DNA from: Chrysomallon squamiferum | Taxonomy: Eukaryota; Mollusca; Gastropoda; Neomphalida; Peltospiridae | Reading direction: 5' to 3' | Length of the DNA: 30,000 nucleotides | Assembly (NCBI GenBank): GCA_012295275.1 | Contig: CM022675.1 | Span: 4,266,642-4,296,641 of the forward strand | Part shown: piece after piece, positions 10,742-21,010 of the stretch | Position numbering within the stretch: position 1 is the first letter of the stretch | How the letters are laid out: every line of letters begins with the position of its first letter | Made by a program: the position numbers and the translations under genes | Notes under the pieces: generated by a model | Seen by the model: the letters and a program-made list of their open reading frames with translations, nothing else | Told to the model about the DNA's origin: nothing | The model's database searches: none

Positions 10742-11380
10742 ATTACCACTACTACCACCACCACCACTCCTTTTAAAACAACAACTACTACAATTAGTAC
10801 AACTGGCACAACAACAACTACAACTACTACTACTGCTGTTACCACTACTACTACTACAATCACAACTACTGGTACAACAACAACTACTGGACAACAACAA
10901 CTGCTGCTACTACTACAGCCACCACTATGACTACTATTAATACTACTACTACAATTACTACTGTCAGCCACCACTATGACTACCACCACACACAATTACT
11001 ACTACTACTACAACTACTACTTTATCAACACCATTAACCAACAACTACTACTACTGCTACAACTACTACTTGTATTATTGCTATTAAAGCAACAACTACT
11101 ACTACTGCTGCAACTACTACTATTATTACTGTTAAAGCAACAACTACTACTACTGCTGCAACTACTACTTATTATTACTATTAAAGCAACAACTACTACT
11201 ACTGCTGCAACTACTACTATTATTTCTGCTACTACTGTTACATAACAAGAATTACTGCTACTAAAACAACAACTACTGCAAACACTACTATTACCACTAC
11301 TACTGCTACTGATAAAAAAGTTATTACTACTATTGTTATTCCTACTACTGTTACAACAACAGCAACTACAATTACTACAT
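10742..11380. repeat. ACT/ACA/ATT trinucleotide region with 48-bp period
   Basis: About 640 bp of interrupted ACT, ACA, ACC and ATT triplets. Inside it, AAAGCAACAACTACTACTACT recurs at 11086, 11134 and 11183, a ~48-bp higher-order unit. A second duplication, GCCACCACTATGACTAC, occurs near 10918 and 10965. Long open frames on both strands (poly-Val/Ser, poly-Leu/Tyr) follow from the triplet nature and are not genes. Confidence 0.9.
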
Positions 11381-11639
11381 AAAAAAAAAATGTTAATTAT
11401 ATTTCTCCAGTGATTTCATAATTTTCACATACTTTAAAAAAAAAAAAAAATAATAATAAACAAAAAATATTGAACTGTAAACTGAGAATAAAATTAATAA
11501 AAATTACTTTAAGAATAATAAATAAATTAAATTTAAATTATGTTCTAAAAAGTCTTACAAGCAATATACAACAGCAGTTAATAAAATTTAGAAATATATT
11601 AATAAATATAACAACGAACAACAACAACAAACAAAAATA

Positions 11640-11706
11640 ATAATAAAAATATTAATAATATTAATAATAATAATAACAATAACAATAGTAGTAATAATAA
11701 TAATAA

Positions 11707-11756
<50 letters not shown>

Positions 11757-11765
11757 TAATAATAA
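11640..11765. repeat. (AAT)n microsatellite
   Basis: Interrupted AAT/AAC triplets become an uninterrupted AAT run at about 11711-11752. The flanks 11381-11639 and 11766-12700 are AT-rich, with no coding evidence. They include a short unique segment (11820-12030) where I see nothing recognisable. Confidence 0.9.
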
Positions 11766-12714
11766 AACAAAAAACAAAACAATAAGAAAAAAGAAACCAA
11801 ACTAAATTATCATATTTTTTGAGGGAGGTTACATCAGAAAGAATTTATGTGTGATATTATTATCTGTTACCAAATTAATTATCTTGGCTCTGTGCCAAAC
11901 TAATTTTCTCTGCTTACATCAGATAACTTGTCTAATGTTTCATACAAATCTGGTTTTCTTCACTCACTTATCTCCCCTGTAACCACTCTTCATTGCCAGA
12001 AATTAAAGAAGTACAGAAGAAACATGGAGAATTAATTATCAAGTTTAATTAATTAATTTTTATTGAATCATGGTGTAAGTTATTTTTGTTATTTGGAGGT
12101 TTTGGTTTTTTTTTTTATTGATAATTTTATTTATTATGATTAAAATAACAATTTAAAATGAATGTAATAATTTTAAAGAAAATATTTAAAATGTAAATAT
12201 AAAAATAATGGATGTATTTGTAACTAAGGATGTAATGCATGAAAAACAATGAAATAAAAGGAACAACTTAAGTAAAAAACTGATCTTACTTTTAAATGTT
12301 TATTGTTAACTGTATGAAATGGGTTTTTTTCTCAAATGTTAGTTTGTAACTGATCAAACATTTAAACATTTTTAGATTGATTTTGCTTAAAGTTACAGAT
12401 TTGTGTATATTAAAATTATACTCATTATATACATACACTCAAAAATACCATTACACACACACATACACAAACCATTTCATATTTTGAGTATTTGTATTTC
12501 ACTGTTTTTAGTGTACAGATAAAGTGAAAATCTTTGTTACATTAAATATTACATTTTAACAATAATGAAAATATCTTAATACCTTTTAGTATTTCTTACT
12601 TTTTATTATTATATGTATGTTTTTTTTTATAATTATTTAATTTTTTTATTATTAATTTTTAGTTTTATTTTTTTTCCTCTATGACAGCTGCTTACCAGTA
12701 GCAGTTGATAACAG

Positions 12715-12727
12715 GTTGCTAGGCAAC
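12715..12727. promoter_or_regulatory. perfect RFX X-box palindrome
   Basis: GTTGCTAGGCAAC consists of two perfectly complementary half sites (GTTGC / GCAAC), a recognised RFX-binding configuration. Upstream, CAGCTGCTTACCAGTAGCAGTTG (12686-12708) forms an imperfect hairpin with an E-box (CAGCTG). An identical 13-mer occurs at 27429-27441. The local island is unique and more GC-rich than its flanks. Confidence 0.55.
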
Positions 12728-12889
12728 GCAAATATTTATGGAAGATGTTGAAATGTTTTTTATCATTTCAGAGAGAGACTGATAATGAAAAAAGATAACA
12801 AATGATTTTTTTCTTTCTTTCATCACCAAATTTTTATCTCAAAAACATAAAAACGCATTTTGTTAATCACAGTTTCTCATTATCTATTT

Positions 12890-13845
12890 CTCTCTGTATG
12901 TGTGTCTGTGTGTGTGCGTGTATTTATGTGTGTTACTATTTATTTTTCTGCTTATATATCATATTCTTTACATTTAGAATATTCCAAGCATAAAATAACT
13001 TTGTTGTTTAGGATTTGTTAATTTTCATATTAACATTATTTATTTTATTATATTAATTTTTAATTTTTTTTATTATTTTATTTTTACTTTATTCTTTTAT
13101 GTTTTAATTTTTTTGTTAATTATTATTATTATTATTATTATCTTTGTTGTTGTTACTGCTATCATTACTGTTATTGTTATTATTACTACTCTGTTATTTA
13201 TTATTATCATACAACAGCTGGGAACTTGTCTTACAGTAGAAAGATAAAATAAATATTTTACATGTCCACTGTTAGCTGAATATTTATTTCTTGTTTAATA
13301 ATTTTTGTGAAAATGAACAATATTTTATTACAATTAAACTGTATATAATTTATAACACAACTGTTTTAACAGATCTCTCATTTTACACAGAAGTATTTTC
13401 ATTTACAGTATAAGGCAAACTGTTTAAATATGAGAGTGATCAAAAGTGAAAATAACAATTAGATAATTACAATTAAAGCAGTTATTTAGTAACATTAAAA
13501 AAGCTTTTAATTAAAGGAAATCTTAGGAAGTAGAACTACATAATCATGTTTAATATCATTAATATATGAAGAATACATACAGAAATGTTTATTTAACAAA
13601 GTTTGAAATGGAGGACATGCACTAATTACATTACATTTTCTGTCAGATAAAACAAAGACATCATCTGCTACCATATCACTCAGTTTACAAATTTTGGTTA
13701 AATTTTTATTTTATTTTATTTTATTTTATTTTTTTCCCCCATTAAACTGTGTTTCAGGTACAGGAAATTCAATATGATGCCCCCCTCCCAGCACAAAGGT
13801 GTCAATTATTTTGATAGACTCCAGTTATTATTTTTATTTATTTTA

Positions 13846-13850
<5 letters not shown>
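12890..13850. other. AT-rich non-coding stretch, no gene seen
   Basis: Contains a TGTG block at 12898-12930, ATT/GTT triplets at 13118-13205, a pentanucleotide (TTTTA)n tract near 13706-13732 and otherwise unique AT-rich DNA. No reading frame here looks coding. Confidence 0.7.

Positions 13851-13854
<4 letters not shown>

Positions 13855-13921
<67 letters not shown>
13855..13921. repeat. (ATT)~22 microsatellite
   Basis: Uninterrupted ATT triplets, followed by TTTA and then TTATTATT. After it, to about 14160, the DNA is degenerate TTTTA and TTATT. The unique segment 14160-14400 shows no coding evidence. Confidence 0.95.
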
Positions 13922-14473
13922 TATTTATTTATTTTATTATTATTATTTTGATTTAATTTATATATTTATTTTATCTGTCATTTGCTTTTGTTGTTGTTGT
14001 TATTACATTTATATAATATTTTAATTATTTTATTTTAATTAATTACATTTTTTTGCTTTATTTTATTTTAATATATGTCATTTTTACTTTATTTTACTTG
14101 ACTTTATTTGTTATTCTATTGCTTTTATTATAATTATTTAATTATTATTCTAAAAATATCTTTAATTCAGTTAGCCATTAAATTACACATTACCGGGCTG
14201 CTACTGTAGACTCAGGCTTTACACTATATTTAGCACACTGAATGACCTCTGAGCTAAAATGATATCTAACAGACACTAATAGTCTACTGACGTTAGTTGT
14301 TTTGAAAACATTCAGTAAAACTTGTAACATACACAATTTAAAACACATGTTCCTGTATGTAATTATAGCAGTGATTGTTATAAAGAAAATCTGTTTCAAA
14401 TTATGTAAATATTTTTACTTATGTTATTTTTAGATTTAAAGGAAATCATTAAAGAAATAAACTTTATTTCTTT

Positions 14474-14475
<2 letters not shown>

Positions 14476-14505
<30 letters not shown>

Positions 14506-15072
14506 CTTTATTTTTGTTTTTGTGTTTTGTTTTATTTAATTTTATTTTTTTTTTTTTTTTTTTTTTGTTTGTTTGTTTTTTTGTTTCATTTTACTTTACT
14601 TTAATTTAATACTATTTAATTTAAAAAAAAAACAGAAAGGAAAAAATAAGAAATATGCAAATAACCTCAGGAAAATAATATAATGGCCTTTGATTGAGCA
14701 TGGATTTTTTATTTGTTTATGTTTCCATAGGAGCATTATTTTATTTGTATTTAACAAATTATTAAGTTTGTTTCTTTTTTATGTCTTACTTCACAGTAAA
14801 ATGTGTTATTAAATTATTATTATTATTATTTAGTTGTTGTTGTTGTTGTGATGATAATCATTGTCAAATGACAACAGGCTTTCTTTTGTTTATATATTTA
14901 GATTTTTTTATTATTATTATTATTTTTACTTTTTAATATTAAAATTGTTTTCTTTGTAGTTATTTGTATTTTATTCTGAAACCTTGCTGCAGTTTTTACA
15001 GAAAAAAGCTGTGTCAGAACCTTTTTATAATATACACTTATTTATTCATTTTCTTTTAATTAATTAATTTAT
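14476..15072. other. TTTA array and AT-rich stretch upstream of the gene
   Basis: (TTTA)n at about 14476-14504, T runs near 14546-14566, ATT and GTT triplets near 14815-14850, otherwise AT-rich. It probably belongs to the intron before the first coding exon, because that exon opens with an acceptor site. No 5' untranslated exon could be placed. Confidence 0.6.
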
Positions 15073-15092
15073 TTGTTTGTTTATATTTTTGT

Positions 15093-15139
<47 letters not shown>

Positions 15140-15142
15140 CAG
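15093..15142 (+). repeat. (TTTA)n array forming the 3' splice site
   Basis: An uninterrupted TTTA array runs to 15139 and ends in TTTACAG, whose AG (15141-15142) is the inferred acceptor of the coding exon. The array therefore supplies the uridine-rich tract and candidate branch adenines. No other pyrimidine tract lies close to the acceptor. Confidence 0.8.
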
Positions 15143-15144
15143 AA

Positions 15145-16366
15145 ATGTCTGCTCAAGTGAATGGGGATTTGAACATGGATCCTGGAATGCAGATGGAAAA
15201 TGGAATGGACACATACATGCAGCAACAACAACAACAACAACAACAACCGCAGCAGCAGCACAAAGGTGACCCAATGCAGGCCTCTTTCCACCAGGACTCT
15301 TCATACTCCAACCCCTTCGCTGAACCCTACAGCAACAACATACCCATTCCAGAAGGCGTTCTCATTGATTTCGGTCAGCAGCAACAACAACAACAACAAC
15401 AACAACAGCCTGACACGATGACAGTGCCGTCAAGCCCCCACCAGATGTCTGAGATGCTGCACCCTCAGAAGAATGAGATGGTGAAAGAAAACAGCTATCA
15501 GAACTCGCACAAACAGTCAGGGGTGGGGGGTGGCCAGCCAGGGGTGGAAACCGATCTGGACACCTGCAGGAATGAAAACACGAACAGCGTGGTCGGCATG
15601 GCAACAGGTGTTTACGACGAGTGTCACGGAAACGAAACGTCGCGGATGACTGGTCGGGATTACTCCACGCTGACACAGAGAGAGGTGAATGCAGCAGCAG
15701 CGTCTAACCAGCGAGATGAGCGGAACAATGAGACAAGTTCACTGAGCGCGCTCAGCGATCAGCCGGGATTAGGGTCAGCAGTGGTGGGGGGCGGTGAGCG
15801 GACAGTCGGGATGGAGGCAGGCGACACGATGGAGGGAGAGGTTTCACGTGACGGACGTGAAAAAGTGAATTCCGATGACAGACGAACGCTGTACGGAACT
15901 GTGGACAGTGGGGGGATTCCGCAGAAGCTGGTTTCCCTCGAGAAGGGGACGGAGAACCGTGTGTTAGCAGCGAGCAAAGTGGAGGAGAGGAAGAGAGAAG
16001 AAACCAGCTGCAAAGACCAGTATGCTGGGTTGTCCCAGAGTGAAGTGGGATCTGTTCAGGCTGGGGGAAGCAAGTCACATTCTGAACAGGTTTCATCTGT
16101 GACCGTTAATGGACACACCACAACCACTGTGGTCAGGTCAGAGGACAAGGACAAGGATAAGGATAAGGATAAGGATAAACTGGCTGAAAGGCCAAGGGAG
16201 AAGAAAAGTGGATTACCGTCTCCGAAGAGGTCTGGATTACCAACTCGTTCCTCCAAGCCAGTTTCCACTGCTCCCACCATCTCGGCTAAAGGGTGGGACT
16301 CAACAGTGGTGATCCCACCCAAACCACGCCCACTCAGTGCTTTAATTACACCTAAAAATATGCAAG
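15145..16366 (+). CDS. candidate tau/MAP2/MAP4-like protein, first coding exon
   Basis: Encodes 407 residues plus one base of the next codon. I start at ATG 15145 (MSAQVNGDLNMD) because it follows an acceptor AG by two bases and the frame upstream is only translated TTTA repeat. The exon ends at CAAG|gtaatg. Visible features are Gln tracts at residues 26-34 and 78-88 (mostly CAA), an acidic, Ser/Thr/Gly-rich middle, (DK)6 at 334-345 from an AAGGAT hexanucleotide run, paired SGLP motifs at 355-358 and 363-366, and a basic proline-rich end (IPPKPRPLSALITPK). There is no signal peptide, membrane segment or enzyme motif. The acidic-to-basic polarity and the SGLP/KPRP end resemble the projection and proline-rich parts of microtubule-associated proteins, which bind tubulin through later repeats not present here. 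The exon is much richer in G+C and CpG than its flanks, which supports coding. Coding status is strong. Family identity is moderate, and another disordered cytoskeletal protein remains possible. Confidence 0.75.
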
Positions 16367-16439
16367 GTAATGTCTGCTTGTCTGTCTGTCGGTCGCTTAT
16401 ATGTCTGTTTGCCAGTCATAACTATGTCTGTATCATTTG

Positions 16440-16670
16440 TCTGTAATTTTGTCCATCTGTAACAAAACACAGCCTCTCAATACTTTAATAACATAGAGAT
16501 ATTTATTTATTTATTTATTTATTTATGTATTTATTTTTTTGTTTGTTTGTTTGTTTGTTTGTTTATGTTCTTATTTATTTATTTATTTATTCATAAATTT
16601 GTTTATTTGTTTGTTTATTTGTTTGTTTATTTGTTTATTTATCCATTATTTTATTTATTTATTTATTTTC

Positions 16671-16718
<48 letters not shown>

Positions 16719-16720
16719 AC
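16440..16720. repeat. TTTA / TTTG arrays in the intron
   Basis: Lies just after the donor site of the main coding exon. It contains (TTTA)n at 16501-16526, TTTG repeats at 16541-16564, TTTA at 16570-16592 and (TTTA)n at about 16668-16716. The exon is thus bracketed on both sides by TTTA arrays of the same orientation. Open frames through it are Phe/Leu/Ile/Tyr repeats and not genes. Confidence 0.95.
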
Positions 16721-17069
16721 ACTCAGTTCCTCTGTTTGTGTGTAAATGTTTGAAGTGTTCAGAGACTTGTTACATCTGTTACTGAATATCTTCCCTGACC
16801 TATTTTTTACACCTGATGCAGGTAAAATTCAGGTAAATCTCGTTGAATGTGTTTATGTTTCACATATTTGTATTCATATGACTTTGTACTTAGGTAATTT
16901 TATACTGCTTCCGTGGTTCACTGAACAACATGGACAAACCTCTATATTTAGGACAAGCTAGGAAATTAAATGGATGTTATTGAATGTTTTTTGGTTATTT
17001 TATTATTTTATATATGTGTGTGTGTGTGTGTATTTTGTCTGTGTACGAGTGTGTGTGTGTGTGTATGAC

Positions 17070-17071
<2 letters not shown>

Positions 17072-17129
<58 letters not shown>
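17072..17129. repeat. 58-bp perfect TG-AT-CA palindrome
   Basis: (TG) repeats, then 40 bp of AT (17081-17120), then (AC) repeats. The flanking TGTGTGTGT and ACACACACA arms are exactly complementary, so the whole 58 bp is self-complementary. It lies in the intron between the two recognised coding exons. Such sequences can extrude cruciforms or adopt Z-DNA, and in RNA would fold as a hairpin. That is known of the sequence class and not shown here. Confidence 0.9.
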
Positions 17130-17592
17130 TATACATATACAGATATAAAATGAATTTACTTACTTATATTTCTCTATAACTTCTGTTAGTACTTCTATTT
17201 ATACTACTGACTATTTTAAAACAGGTAAATAAAAGTTAAAGTAAATAATAATGATAATAATAATTAAAAGAACAATAACAACAATAATAAATCTTCAAAA
17301 CTGTCTTTCTGTGTTGATTTTTAAACATAATGTGTAGTTTAAAATTTAATTTTCTATATATATCAAAAAAGCATTTATTCTTTCATTCTTTTTCTTTCTT
17401 CTAATCTGTGATAAATTATATTTACTTAAAAGGTTTTATTTAAAATATTATATAAATTCATTTACTGAATATACGAAACAAACCTATTAAAGGTAATTTT
17501 TTTAAAAATATATATTACAGTAGTGTTAATACTAATACCATATATTTTTGAAATAAATTTTTTTAAAACATTTTTTTAAATTTATTTTTCAG

Positions 17593-17633
17593 AAGAACCC
17601 CCACAAAGAACTCGGCCAAGTTCTGCGAAATCG
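17593..17633 (+). CDS. candidate tau/MAP2/MAP4-like protein, 41-nt second coding exon
   Basis: Flanked by TTTATTTTTCAG at its 5' end and GTGAGT at its 3' end, both close to consensus splice sites. The preceding exon leaves one base (G). Joined to AA it gives Glu, and the frame then reads EPPQRTRPSSAKS and ends in phase 0. This continues the basic, Ser/Pro-rich character expected just before the tubulin-binding repeats of tau-family proteins. The exon is GC-richer than the flanking intron. The next exon was not found with confidence in the remaining 12 kb. Confidence 0.7.
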
Positions 17634-17639
17634 GTGAGT

Positions 17640-18050
17640 TTAAAATTTTCATTTTTCAGTCTGTTGTGTCCAGTGACTGGACTTAACTCAATGATAAAAC
17701 ATTCAAGTGATGTTTAATTGATACAGGATCAATTCCCAACAGTAGACAGATTGAGATATTTCTCATTCCAACAAGTGCTTCATATCTGGTATAAAGGGGT
17801 TATGGTAGGTTCTGTCCTGTTTGTGGGTTGGTGTGTAAATAGGTTTTGCTTGCTGCTGATTGTAAAGAGTAGGATGTTGAATGTTGTTTCTTTTCTAAAT
17901 CTACATGTGTGACTCATAATGATGTAAATTCTACATGTTGTGTGTGTCATTAATTAAATATTATCATCATCATCATCATCATTCTTTTATATTTCATGTT
18001 ATTTAACTTTGTTCACATAATAGAGCATCATGAGACTGCAGTATTTCTAA

Positions 18051-18086
<36 letters not shown>

Positions 18087-18835
18087 ATGTGTGTGTGGGT
18101 GGTGTATGAATATGTTTTGTGTTTTGTAAATGTGTATATATGTGTTTGATGTGTTTGTGTAAATGTGTATATGTTTGGTGTGTATGTATAGCATGTATGT
18201 GTTTGACTTTGTGTGTGGGTCTGTATATGTGTTTGTGTGTGTACAGAGAGAGAGAAAAAAGTATGAATAGAAGAGACATAGATTAGTCATAATGAAACAA
18301 AGAAATCTGATATAAAAAAATATATATATATTTACATAGTTTTCTTCTTTGACTTTTTCTGTATCTATCTGTATTTTAATCTGTTTCTTGTAGCTTGTGA
18401 TCTACATAAAAATAAAATTCCATTTAATGTCAGGCAGCATACAAATCAAAAGGGTATCAACAGGAGATTATAAACAGTTCTGTGTAATAATAAAAACCTG
18501 TTAAAACAGTGAAGTAGCAGCTTCTTACACCTGAATTAAAGACTGAGTAACGTAACTGAAATCCTCCATCTCTGCTGAAGAGATACAGTCCAGGTTAATT
18601 TAACAAATATCTTATAAAGACTGAGTAATTTTTTAATTTTTATTTTGAGAATATTTTTATTAATTTTACATTTTTATAATTCCATTTGTCTCTTATTTGA
18701 TTTTAGCACATATTTAGATAAGCACTTACAAAATATAGAAGAAATAATTTTGCTTACAAAGAAAATATTTTTGTTGTTACATTTGTTTCATTGGCTTCGT
18801 TTACAAGTTTTCTAATAGTTACATATTTAGCTTTT
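17640..18835. other. probable intron, no further exon seen
   Basis: Unique AT-rich sequence with an ATC triplet run near 17964-17982, a (TG)n tract at about 18053-18085 followed by TGTGTATG-rich DNA to 18245, and a short GA tract. I searched for coding segments flanked by AG and GT in phase 0 and saw none that looked conserved. Confidence 0.55.
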
Positions 18836-18837
18836 TA

Positions 18838-18840
18838 TTT

Positions 18841-18891
<51 letters not shown>
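18838..18891. repeat. (TTTA)~13 microsatellite
   Basis: Uninterrupted TTTA tetramers on the + strand, the same orientation as the arrays flanking the coding exon. The following 18900-19360 is AT-rich with no gene. A gapped X-box-like half site, GTAGTCATGGTGATTC, occurs at 19247-19262. Confidence 0.95.
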
Positions 18892-18892
<1 letters not shown>

Positions 18893-19364
18893 GTATTTAA
18901 TAATTATTTCATTTAATTTGCCTAAGACTCATTTGATCTAGGTTTTGCCTTATGAAATACATATAATTACTTTTAATTCAACTGTTATGTTAAATCATAA
19001 GAAACTAAAGTAAAAAAAATATAATATATACCATTTTAAACAATTACTTTTATATTTAAATTCTTTTCTCATTTTTATATTTATTCTTTCTTTCTTTTCT
19101 TTTGTTGCTCATACAAATATTAATATTTAATATTTTTTGATAGTAAAAAAATTTACTTTGTCTGAGATAAATAAAAATACCTGTCGCATGCTTTGATCTC
19201 TGTATCTGCCACTCAAGACTTAACCACTTTGTGTCACAGTAGCAGGTAGTCATGGTGATTCAAGTTTTATTTTTGTATTGTTAGTGAACATTCTTGTCAA
19301 ACCATGACAACAGAAACCTGGTCTGCTGACCTCCAAGTTTCTTTATCTTTTTTTCTTTGTTTAC

Positions 19365-19476
19365 ACAATACCTGTCCTTTACCTGTCCACCTTGTATCAC
19401 CTGGGTTTACCTGGTTACCTGACATCACCTGTCAGTTTTACCTGTCTGCCTGATGTTACCTGTTTCTTTTACCTGG
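19365..19476. promoter_or_regulatory. cluster of nine ACCTG (CAGGT) motifs
   Basis: ACCTG occurs nine times in about 110 bp, as CACCTG or TACCTG, giving CAGGTG/CAGGTA on the minus strand. CAGGTG is the E2-box bound by Snail/ZEB-type repressors in animals. The spacing is irregular and the surrounding sequence unique, so it is either a homotypic binding-site cluster or a decayed short tandem repeat. Confidence 0.35.
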
Positions 19477-19523
19477 ACTATACATTTTATTTTAAAATGG
19501 AAGCTTTATGGAACTTTTTTTTT

Positions 19524-19524
<1 letters not shown>

Positions 19525-19554
<30 letters not shown>

Positions 19555-19926
19555 ATTATTATTATTTTCATCATCTTCATCATTATTAATTATTTACTTA
19601 ATTATTTATTAACTAAAATATCAATATTTTATCTTTAGATAAAAAATCCCAATTAATTTTTATATAAAATGCCAATAATATCTTTAGTTGTTATGTTCTA
19701 ATTTTCAGAAACAGTTGGTCAGTTAAATTACCTCCCTTTGAACACTCTTTATGTAAAACGTACACACTCCTTGAGGTTCATTACTTTATAGAACCCAGCA
19801 AAGACCATTAATTGTGTGTTTCTTCTCTGTTGTACTTGTATATGTTTCTCTATATAAAAATGATTATATTTGCAAGATATCTTTTATTATTTTGATTCTT
19901 TCATTTTTTTCCTATATTTTTTAAAT

Positions 19927-19961
<35 letters not shown>

Positions 19962-20025
19962 CATTGTACTTTTGTTTATTTATTTATGTATCTTTTTTAT
20001 TTTTTTTTTTTTTTTTTTTTTCCTT
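19525..20025. repeat. TTTA, ATT and poly-T low complexity
   Basis: (TTTA)n at 19525-19552 followed by ATT/ATC triplets, then AT-rich unique sequence, (ATT)n at about 19931-19961 and a T run near 19999-20021. No gene. Confidence 0.9.
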
Positions 20026-20295
20026 TTTTCTTTCAATGTGTCAATCTGAAGATTTTTGGGTTTTGTTTTTTAATCTTTCTTCGTTTTTACTCTTTTTTTG
20101 TCTTTTTCTTTCGGTAATCTTTCTCTTTATCTCTTCTTGTTTTTTTCTTTCTTTATTTCTGTCTAGATTTATGGCTGGTTCAGTTACACAACAGGGTATT
20201 AAACAGAACACAGAGTAAACTGACAATAATATTAAACACTTAAACAAGTCTTCTTGTATCAACTAGAATATCTGTTTATCAATAAATCAAGTGTT

Positions 20296-21010
20296 AAACC
20301 CCACCAGGGCCCCACTCTACACCAGACATCCTACTGTAAATTGTAATTTATGTTATCATTACTGTCATTAAATCTACTTTTTAAAATCTTATTTTATTTT
20401 ATTTTAATCTCTTACTTGACATTTAAGTTTTTTTATATTTTTTTTTTTTTTGTTTTAATTATTTATTTTTGATTATTATCTCATATTTATTTCAGATTGT
20501 TTTTAATTATTGTTGTTGTTATTATTATTCTTATTATTACTGTTACTATTGTTTCTTCTAGTACTTCTGCTACTACTACTATACTATTACTACTATTACT
20601 ACTCTATTACCACTACTACTATTACAACTATTGCCACTACTACAACTGTTATTATATTATTACTACTATACTATTACAATTACTACTAATACAACTATTA
20701 TTATTGTATTATTACTATTATACTATTACAATTACTACTACTGCTACTACTACTGTTTTTATTATTATTATTATTATTTTAGTAGTAGTACTACTGCTAC
20801 TGTTACTACTGGAAAACAGTCATATGGAAATCATCCTCAACAGGGCCCCACTATTACCTGAAACATTCCACTGAGGAGCCATAATTTTATTTGACCAAAC
20901 CTCAACAAGGCCCCTCTGACATGTAAAATGTGGACATACAAGTTATAGTTTTGTATTAAACAAACCCAAATAAGGCCTCACAGTCAGGACAGTTAAAAGT
21001 TGTACTAAAT
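20296..21010 (+). repeat. degenerate ~65-bp GGCCCC repeat split by triplet array
   Basis: Four related segments begin near 20296, 20835, 20897 and 20962 with AA(A)CC..CA(A)CA(A/G)GGCCCC(A)CT, followed by an ACATCC/ACATTCCACTG-like stretch and an AT-rich tail (GTAATTT, ATAATTT, TATAGTTT, TTGTACT). The last three are head-to-tail with about 62-65 bp spacing. The first is separated from them by about 480 bp, including the ACT/ATT array at 20515-20790. I do not recognise the family. Confidence 0.55.
20515..20800. repeat. ATT/ACT/GTT triplet array
   Basis: Interrupted triplets (TTG, ATT, ACT, CTA) with a TACTACTACTATACTATTACTA motif repeated near 20567, 20665 and 20715. It ends in AGTAGTAGTACTACTGCTAC at 20781-20800, a small inverted repeat (AGTAGTAGTACTACT). 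The frames through it are not genes. Confidence 0.9.

Noticed and set aside
10726-11245. Poly-Val/Ser (minus) and poly-Leu/Tyr (plus) frames
   Set aside because: Products of ACT/ACA triplet repeats. Both strands are open at once.
15073-15144. Start of the main coding frame at an upstream ATG (15073)
   Set aside because: The added 24 residues are translated TTTA repeat (Phe/Leu/Ile/Tyr), and an acceptor AG lies at 15141-15142 just before the better ATG at 15145.
15362-16322. Minus-strand open frames opposite the coding exon
   Set aside because: Shadows of a GC-richer coding exon. No start context, domain or splice logic of their own.
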